Shown: piece by piece, positions 59,459 through 64,000 of the stretch
How the letters are laid out: each line of letters opens with the position of its first letter
How positions within the stretch are numbered: position 1 is the stretch's first letter
Source of the DNA: Leucobacter sp. wl10
GTDB taxonomy: Bacteria; Actinomycetota; Actinomycetes; Actinomycetales; Microbacteriaceae
Assembly: GCF_003569785.1 (NCBI RefSeq)
Contig: NZ_KZ983993.1
Coordinates: 1-64,000, forward strand
Direction of reading: 5' to 3'
DNA length: 64,000 bases
The notes under the pieces: generated by a model
The model's input: only the letters and a program-made list of their open reading frames with translations
Told to the model about the DNA's origin: nothing
The model's database searches: none
Position numbers and translations under genes: made by a program

Positions 59459-60457
59459 ATGTTGAAGTCACGTAAGGGTCGCTGGGGCAGACTCGGTCTT
59501 GCCGCAATCGCAGCCGCTGGTGCGCTGCTGCTCGCCGCGTGCGGTTCTCCCGCGGGCGCGGGGGGAGGCGCCGCCGGCGGAAACGGCGATGGCGGAGGCT
59601 CCGACCTCAAGCCGCTCAAGGTCGCACTCATCACACACGCGGCCCCGGGAGACACCTTCTGGGACACGATCCGCGCGGGTGCGGAGGACGCCGCCGCCAA
59701 GAACAACATCGAGCTGCTCTACAGCTCGGATCCGGATGGCGCGCGCCAGGCGCAGCTGGTGCAGCAGGCGGTCGACCAGGGGGTCGACGGCATCGTCGTG
59801 ACGCTGGCGAAGGCCGATGCCATGGCGGGCGAGGTCAAGAAGGCCGTCGACGCCGGCATCCCCGTCTTCAGCATCAACGCGGGTGAGGAGCAGTACAAGG
59901 ACATGGGCGTGCTCGCCCACTTCGGGCAGAACGAGTTCATCGCCGGGCAGGCAGCGGGCGAGCAGTTCAACAAGGCGGGCCTCAAGAGGGTCGTCTGCGT
60001 CATCCAGGAGCAGGGCCACGTCGGCCTCGAATCCCGGTGCGAGGGTCTGGCCGACACCTTCACCGGCTCGTCGGAGGTGCTCTACGTGCAGGGCACCGAT
60101 ATGACCAACGTCGCCTCCACCATCACCTCGAAACTGCAGACCAACTCCGATATCGACGGAGTGCTGACGCTCGGCGCTCCGTTCGCGCTGACCGCTCAGA
60201 GCTCGATCGCCGACGCCGGCTCGAGCGCCAAGCTCGCGACGACCGATCTCAACGCCGACGTCTACAACGCCATCAAGGACGGCACGATTCTGTTCGGCAT
60301 CGATCAGCAGCCGTTCATGCAGGGGTACTCCAGCGTCGAGGCGGTTCGCCTCTACGATCAGGGCGGCTACGTGCTCGGCGGTGGTCAGGCCGTGCTGACC
60401 GGCCCCTCGGTTGTGAACGCCGATAACCTCGACAGCGTCGCAGCGCAGTTCGAGTAA
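59459..60457 (+). CDS. Sugar ABC transporter substrate-binding lipoprotein (RbsB type)
   Basis: A 332-residue lipoprotein. The signal peptide ends in LLLAAC (Cys near residue 28), followed by a Gly-rich linker. The periplasmic-binding fold of the ribose/inositol class shows TPGDTFWDTIRAGAEDAA-like residues, QQAVDQGVDGIVVTLAKADA, and GIDQQPFMQGYSSVEAV. It binds a monosaccharide or cyclitol for the permease and ATPase genes that follow. GGAG lies 7 nt before the ATG. Both a LacI and a possible IolR site lie upstream, which favours a cyclitol ligand (inference). Confidence 0.9.
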   Translation: MLKSRKGRWGRLGLAAIAAAGALLLAACGSPAGAGGGAAGGNGDGGGSDLKPLKVALITHAAPGDTFWDTIRAGAEDAAAKNNIELLYSSDPDGARQAQLVQQAVDQGVDGIVVTLAKADAMAGEVKKAVDAGIPVFSINAGEEQYKDMGVLAHFGQNEFIAGQAAGEQFNKAGLKRVVCVIQEQGHVGLESRCEGLADTFTGSSEVLYVQGTDMTNVASTITSKLQTNSDIDGVLTLGAPFALTAQSSIADAGSSAKLATTDLNADVYNAIKDGTILFGIDQQPFMQGYSSVEAVRLYDQGGYVLGGGQAVLTGPSVVNADNLDSVAAQFE

Positions 60458-60473
60458 GCAGGCGGCCTCTCAC

Positions 60474-61520
60474 ATGTCTACGACAACAGCCCCCAAGGCT
60501 GACGAGCGCCTGGCCTCCGGCAACCTGTTCACCAGGTTCTTCACCAAGCCGGAGGCCGGCGCCACCGCCGCAGCACTGGTCCTCGTGATCATGTTCGCCG
60601 TGGTGGCACCGCAGTTCACCAGGCCCGAATCGATCGCCACGATCCTCTACGGCGCCTCGACCGTCGGCATCATGGCCGTCGGCGTCTCGCTCCTCATGAT
60701 CGGCGGCGAGGTCGACCTGTCGGCCGGCGTCGGCGTGGTCTTCTCGGCGCTCTCCGCCTCGCTGTTCCTGTACTGGTTCGGCGGCAACGTGTGGATCGGG
60801 GTGATCATCGGCCTCGTCACGTCGTTGCTCCTCGGCTTCGTCAACGGCTGGTTGCTCACGAAGACGAAGCTCTCGAGCTTCATCATCACCCTGGCGACGT
60901 TCTTCATGATCACCGGTCTCAACCTCGGTGTGACCCGCGCGATCACGGGCGGGGTCGCCGCTCCCTCGATCGAGCAGTGGCCCGGCTTCGAGTCGGCGGC
61001 CGCGGTCTTCGCCTCCGACGTGCCCGTCTTCGGGGTGAACGTGAAGATCACGGTGTTCTACTGGATCCTGCTGGTCATCATCGCGACGTGGATCCTGCAG
61101 CGCACGAAGACCGGCAACTGGGTCTTCTCGAGCGGCGGAGCGCCGGATGCGGCCCGCGCCGTGGGCGTGCCGGTCGTATGGACCAAGATCGGCCTGTACA
61201 TGGGTGTCAGCTTCTGCGCCTGGCTGCTCGGCATGCATCAGCTCTTCGCCTTCAAGACCGTGCAGTCGGGCGAGGGCATCGGCAACGAGTTCCTCTACAT
61301 CATCGCCGCGGTCGTGGGCGGGTGTCTCATGACGGGCGGCTACGGCAGCGCGATCGGCGGCGCGATCGGTGCTCTCATCTACGGCATGGCGCTCAAGGGC
61401 GTCGTGTACGCGGAGTGGAACCCCGACTGGCTGAGGTTCTTCCTCGGCGCGATGCTCCTCGGCGCGACCGTGCTGAACTTCACCCTGCAGCGCCGCGCAG
61501 CGAGGGGAGGCAAGAAATGA
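60474..61520 (+). CDS. Sugar ABC transporter permease (RbsC type)
   Basis: A 348-residue membrane protein with eight to ten helices. It has the BPD_transp_2 pattern: [21 protein letters not shown] near residue 65, [20 protein letters not shown], and the docking-loop region [18 protein letters not shown] near 225. It forms the channel of the importer with the binding protein 16 nt upstream and the ATPase whose start overlaps its stop by ATGA. A single permease gene implies a homodimer. Confidence 0.9.
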   Translation: MSTTTAPKADERLASGNLFTRFFTKPEAGATAAALVLVIMFAVVAPQFTRPESIATILYGASTVGIMAVGVSLLMIGGEVDLSAGVGVVFSALSASLFLYWFGGNVWIGVIIGLVTSLLLGFVNGWLLTKTKLSSFIITLATFFMITGLNLGVTRAITGGVAAPSIEQWPGFESAAAVFASDVPVFGVNVKITVFYWILLVIIATWILQRTKTGNWVFSSGGAPDAARAVGVPVVWTKIGLYMGVSFCAWLLGMHQLFAFKTVQSGEGIGNEFLYIIAAVVGGCLMTGGYGSAIGGAIGALIYGMALKGVVYAEWNPDWLRFFLGAMLLGATVLNFTLQRRAARGGKK

Positions 61521-62437
61521 ACGCCACGGCAACCGCTGAGAAGCCGCTCGTCGAGCTTCGCGATGCGGGCAAGCGCTACGGCAACATCATCGCGCTGCGC
61601 GATGTCAGCCTGAAGGTGAGCCCGGGAGAGGTGATGTGCGTGCTCGGCGACAACGGCGCCGGCAAGTCCACGCTCATCAAGATCATCGCGGGACTGCACC
61701 AGAACACCGAGGGCGCCTACCTCGTCGAAGGCGAGGAGGTGAGGTTCAACTCGCCGCGCGAGGCGCTCAACCGGGGCATCGCAACGGTGTACCAGGATCT
61801 GGCGGTCGCGCCGCTCATGCCGGTGTGGCGCAACTTCTTCCTGGGGTCGGAGGCGACGACGGGATGGGGGCCGTTCCGCAGGCTCGACGTCGACTTCATG
61901 CGCAGGACTGCGAAGAAGGAGCTGCTCGACATGGGCATCGATCTGCGCGACGTGGATCAGCCCATCGGCACCCTCTCGGGCGGCGAGCGCCAGTGCGTCG
62001 CCATCGCCCGCGCGGTGTACTTCGGCGCGAAGGTGCTGATCCTCGACGAGCCGACCGCCGCTCTGGGGGTGAAGCAGTCGGGCGTGGTGCTGCGCTACAT
62101 CGTGCAGGCGCGCGACCGCGGTCTGGGCGTGATCTTCATCACGCACAACCCGCACCATGCCTATCCGGTGGGCGACCGCTTCCTGCTGCTGAAGCGCGGG
62201 CAGAGCATCGGTTACCACGAGAAGTCGGAGATCTCTCTCGAGGAGCTCACGGGCCTCATGGCGGGCGGTGCCGAGCTCGAGCAGCTGGTGCACGAGCTGC
62301 GTCAGGTGGGTACCAGCACGGACACGGTGCGCACCATTCGCGACGAGATCGAGCATGACGAGGCGGCCGGGGTCGGCCGCGTGACGGTGACCGAGGCCGT
62401 GAACATCGGGGACGTCCCCGAGGAGGACGGCAAGTAG
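61517..62437 (+). CDS. Sugar ABC transporter ATP-binding protein, single domain
   Basis: A 306-residue ATPase. Walker A is GDNGAGKST, the signature [15 protein letters not shown], Walker [13 protein letters not shown], and the switch His [13 protein letters not shown]. Most ribose-type importers have a double ATPase (RbsA, about 500 residues); this one has a single NBD, as in FrcA-type systems, and must act as a homodimer. A polar C-terminal tail of about 55 residues follows. It closes the operon; a strong hairpin follows 17 nt after the stop. Confidence 0.9.
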   Translation: MNATATAEKPLVELRDAGKRYGNIIALRDVSLKVSPGEVMCVLGDNGAGKSTLIKIIAGLHQNTEGAYLVEGEEVRFNSPREALNRGIATVYQDLAVAPLMPVWRNFFLGSEATTGWGPFRRLDVDFMRRTAKKELLDMGIDLRDVDQPIGTLSGGERQCVAIARAVYFGAKVLILDEPTAALGVKQSGVVLRYIVQARDRGLGVIFITHNPHHAYPVGDRFLLLKRGQSIGYHEKSEISLEELTGLMAGGAELEQLVHELRQVGTSTDTVRTIRDEIEHDEAAGVGRVTVTEAVNIGDVPEEDGK

Positions 62438-62454
62438 TTGCGCGCTCCGCCGAG

Positions 62455-62490
62455 ATCCGGGGATCCGCTCGCGAGAGCGGATCCCCGGAT
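62455..62490 (+). terminator. Strong terminator of the ABC operon
   Basis: A perfect 16-bp stem, ATCCGGGGATCCGCTC (62455-62470) with 62475-62490, a GCGA tetraloop, and a short pyrimidine tail TCGTCTTCCC. Confidence 0.85.
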
Positions 62491-62642
62491 TCGTCTTCCC
62501 GGGCTCGGCGTCACCTCGACTCGGGGTGCATCTCGCATTGCTGAGAGGAGCGGTCGGGCGTGAGGGACGATCCACCGTCCGCATGCGCAACCGGGCCGGG
62601 CGCGGGAGGTGCGCGATGCGCGGCCGGGAGCTCAGGAGGGGC

Positions 62643-63479
62643 CTACCGCCGGCCGTAGCGGTGTTCGTAGAGCGCGATTCCCGCGGTCACGGAGACATTC
62701 AACGACTCGACCCTCGAAGCCATGGGAATCGCGTATCGGTGCGTCGCGAGGGCCGCCATCTCGGGTGAGAGCCCGTCGCGTTCGCCTCCCAGCGAGATGA
62801 CGAGGCGTTCCTGCACGGAGCGGATCGCATTGAGCGGCTCGGTGGCGCCCGCCGACAGCGCCGCCACCGGGAGCCCTTCACGGTGGACGAAGCCGGCGAA
62901 CTCTTCTCGCGTGGCCGTGACGACGGGCGTGGCGAACACCAGCCCTCGACTCGCACGGATCAGGCGCCGGTCGAGAACCGTACGCAGACCGCTCTCGAGC
63001 AGCACGACGCCCGCAGCGCCCAGTCCGCATGCCGTCCGCGTAGTCGCGCCGATGTTGCCGATCAGTCGCACTCCATCGAGTGCGATGACATCGCCTGAGT
63101 TACGGCTCAGATCCCGGAGCCGAGGGCGTCTCGGAGAGTGGGCGAGTGCGAAGACGCGGGCTCGCTTCTGCTCCCCGAACAGCCTCCCGATCACGGCGTC
63201 ACCAAGGATGTAGAGCGGCGTGCGGGGATGATCGGCGGCAAAGATGAACCTGTCTTCTGCAGCGGATGCCGCCGCATACAGGCTGTCGAGCCTGATCCCG
63301 CACGCCACAGCCTGCTCGATGTTCTCTCGGTCATCGATGATGAAGACCCTGGGCTTCTGGCTGCGGTTGCGGAGAGTATCGGCGACGCGGCGGGCGACCG
63401 GGTGGCGAGCGCTGTCGATCGACTGCACCCTACCCGGTGCACCCGTCTCTGCCGCAATCGCCTCCGCCGCCATGCGCAC
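62643..63479 (-). CDS. TsnR-type 23S rRNA 2'-O-methyltransferase (thiopeptide resistance family)
   Basis: A 278-residue SPOUT/TrmH methyltransferase. The C-terminal knot domain has motif 1 ALDGVRLIGNIGATTRTA, motif 2 ISLGGERDGLSPEM and motif 3 IPMASRVESLNVSVTAGIALYEH. RLFGEQKRARVFALAHSPRRPRLRDL and RRLIRASRGLVFATPVV match, block by block, the thiostrepton-resistance enzymes of Streptomyces (Tsr/TsnR), which methylate A1067 of 23S rRNA and block thiopeptides. Length agrees. Housekeeping relatives (RlmB, TrmH) lack these blocks. ATG 63479 or 63473 may be used. It is not linked to a visible biosynthetic cluster. Confidence 0.8.
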   Translation of the reverse strand: MRMAAEAIAAETGAPGRVQSIDSARHPVARRVADTLRNRSQKPRVFIIDDRENIEQAVACGIRLDSLYAAASAAEDRFIFAADHPRTPLYILGDAVIGRLFGEQKRARVFALAHSPRRPRLRDLSRNSGDVIALDGVRLIGNIGATTRTACGLGAAGVVLLESGLRTVLDRRLIRASRGLVFATPVVTATREEFAGFVHREGLPVAALSAGATEPLNAIRSVQERLVISLGGERDGLSPEMAALATHRYAIPMASRVESLNVSVTAGIALYEHRYGRR

Positions 63480-63527
63480 CAGCGTGCGGCCTCACGCGAC
63501 GTGAGTGTCAAAACGGGCTCGGCGTGA

Positions 63528-63734
63528 CTACTCCCAGGTGGCGTGTTCGGGACGAACGCCGTGCTTGCTGGCGTTCGCGTCGATGATGTCGGAGAGCCAC
63601 TCCGCCAAACCCGGCTCGATATCGGCGAGGCGATCGGTGCAATCGCTCCCCGCTTCCACTCCCGAACGCTTCGCCTCGGCCAACGCGGAGTGCGCCCGAT
63701 ACCCCCCGGGGTAACTCTGCGGCCACTGTCCCAT
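63528..63734 (-). CDS. Small hypothetical protein (doubtful)
   Basis: A 68-residue frame ending LADIEPGLAEWLSDIIDANASKHGVRPEHATWE, which looks amphipathic and protein-like in its last 35 residues; the N-terminal part is less convincing and there is no ribosome-binding site. I do not recognise a family. It may be a fragment of a larger lost gene. It lies just before the third LacI operator and on the opposite strand to the Gfo/Idh gene. Confidence 0.3.
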   Translation of the reverse strand: MGQWPQSYPGGYRAHSALAEAKRSGVEAGSDCTDRLADIEPGLAEWLSDIIDANASKHGVRPEHATWE

Positions 63735-63771
63735 CCGCGCAGGTCCGGTAACGCTCCCCGCGCGTTTCGCA

Positions 63772-63816
63772 TTGACATGGAGGGTCGCCTGTCCCTACAA
63801 TTTGGACCGGTCCATT
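63772..63816 (+). promoter_or_regulatory. Promoter and LacI operator before the last Gfo/Idh gene
   Basis: TTGACA (63772-63777) and TACAAT (63796-63801) are spaced 18 nt. TTTGGACCGGTCCATT (63801-63816) follows, with the perfect core TGGACCGGTCCA. The arrangement of -10 and operator is the same as at 53205-53250. Confidence 0.82.
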
Positions 63817-63880
63817 ATCTGAGCCCGGATCCGCGATGAAGCACGGTTCCGATAGCACCTCGACCGGGAGAAGCGCGAGT

Positions 63881-64000
63881 ATGCAGACGAACGAAGACGG
63901 CTCCACGACCATCGGCGTGGGCCTGATCAGCGTGGGCTGGATGGGTCGGCTGCACAGCCGCGCCTACTCGAACCTGCGGTACGTCTACCCGGAGCTCAAG
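63881..64000 (+). CDS. Gfo/Idh/MocA-family dehydrogenase, N-terminal part (cut by window end)
   Basis: Forty codons are visible before the window ends. VGLISVGWMGRLHSRAYSNL is the NAD-binding motif of Gfo/Idh/MocA enzymes; Ser replaces the usual Gly within GxGxxG (ISVGWMG), which relatives tolerate. A GGGAG/GAGAAG stretch precedes ATG 63881. It is controlled by the third LacI operator, so it probably performs the initial oxidation of the cyclitol or sugar imported by the ABC system. Confidence 0.75.
   Translation, partial: MQTNEDGSTTIGVGLISVGWMGRLHSRAYSNLRYVYPELK

Noticed and set aside
63508..63912. 134-residue minus-strand frame crossing the third LacI operator
   Set aside because: It runs through a clear promoter and operator and overlaps the Gfo/Idh start; composition is that of a shadow frame.
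1..64000. tRNA, rRNA, CRISPR arrays, prophage or biosynthetic gene clusters
   Set aside because: I looked for repeat-spacer arrays, tRNA-like cloverleafs and phage or NRPS/PKS genes and found none. The holin-like protein at 1129-1536 is a chromosomal membrane family and not evidence of a phage.

Overview
The window comes from a high-GC Gram-positive bacterium, most likely an actinobacterium of the Microbacteriaceae type (Leucobacter-like; inference, no 16S rRNA is present). Support comes from the codon usage, a fur-katG pair, an mshA-like glycosyltransferase, fused peptide-type ABC genes, and several genes whose -10 hexamer lies only 6-8 nt before the start codon, the usual layout of leaderless actinobacterial mRNAs. 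I see no tRNA, rRNA, CRISPR array or intact prophage.

Layout. 1-1.1 kb: an IS3-family remnant abutting a phosphotyrosine phosphatase gene that lacks its 3' end. 1.1-6.4 kb: a membrane protein, a HisC/Pat aminotransferase, and E1alpha, E1beta and E2 of a 2-oxo-acid dehydrogenase. 6.4-10.1 kb (minus strand): katG, its Fur-family repressor, and an aquaporin. 10.3-26.7 kb: two GntR/FCD regulators bracket a catabolic island with a class III aminotransferase, three dehydrogenases, a peptide-type ABC transporter whose ATPases and permeases are each fused, an FAD amine oxidase, an aldehyde dehydrogenase, a PLP aldolase/dehydratase and an SDR. The shared palindrome ATTGTNNACAAT ties part of it to the second regulator. 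27-28.2 kb: an mshA-like gene preceded by a run of five Cys codons.

28.4-51 kb is a myo-inositol (iol) region: divergent GntR repressor, iolC, an aldolase, iolA, iolB, iolD, then iolE, iolG and iolH, with a transaldolase-like gene, a TauE/SafE exporter, the transporter iolT, further TIM-barrel isomerases and Gfo/Idh dehydrogenases, a LacI regulator and an FBP zinc-finger gene. The order matches the Corynebacterium glutamicum iol operon, but an AT-rich Fic gene sits between iolD and iolE. TTGTNNNNACAA-type sites precede most of these units.

51.4-64 kb is a second sugar or cyclitol locus: a LacI regulator, an aldehyde dehydrogenase, a second IolD-like enzyme, an HpcH-type aldolase, a 2-hydroxyacid dehydrogenase, a monosaccharide ABC transporter and the start of another Gfo/Idh gene. 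Three promoters there carry the operator TTTGGACCGGTCCAAA or a near copy. A TsnR-type rRNA methyltransferase lies near the right edge.

The iol and second loci also hold two families of dispersed hairpin repeats (three and two copies) and three decayed genes. The repeats lie next to the Fic gene, a DUF4143 remnant and a truncated dehydrogenase, which suggests recent gene turnover at these points.
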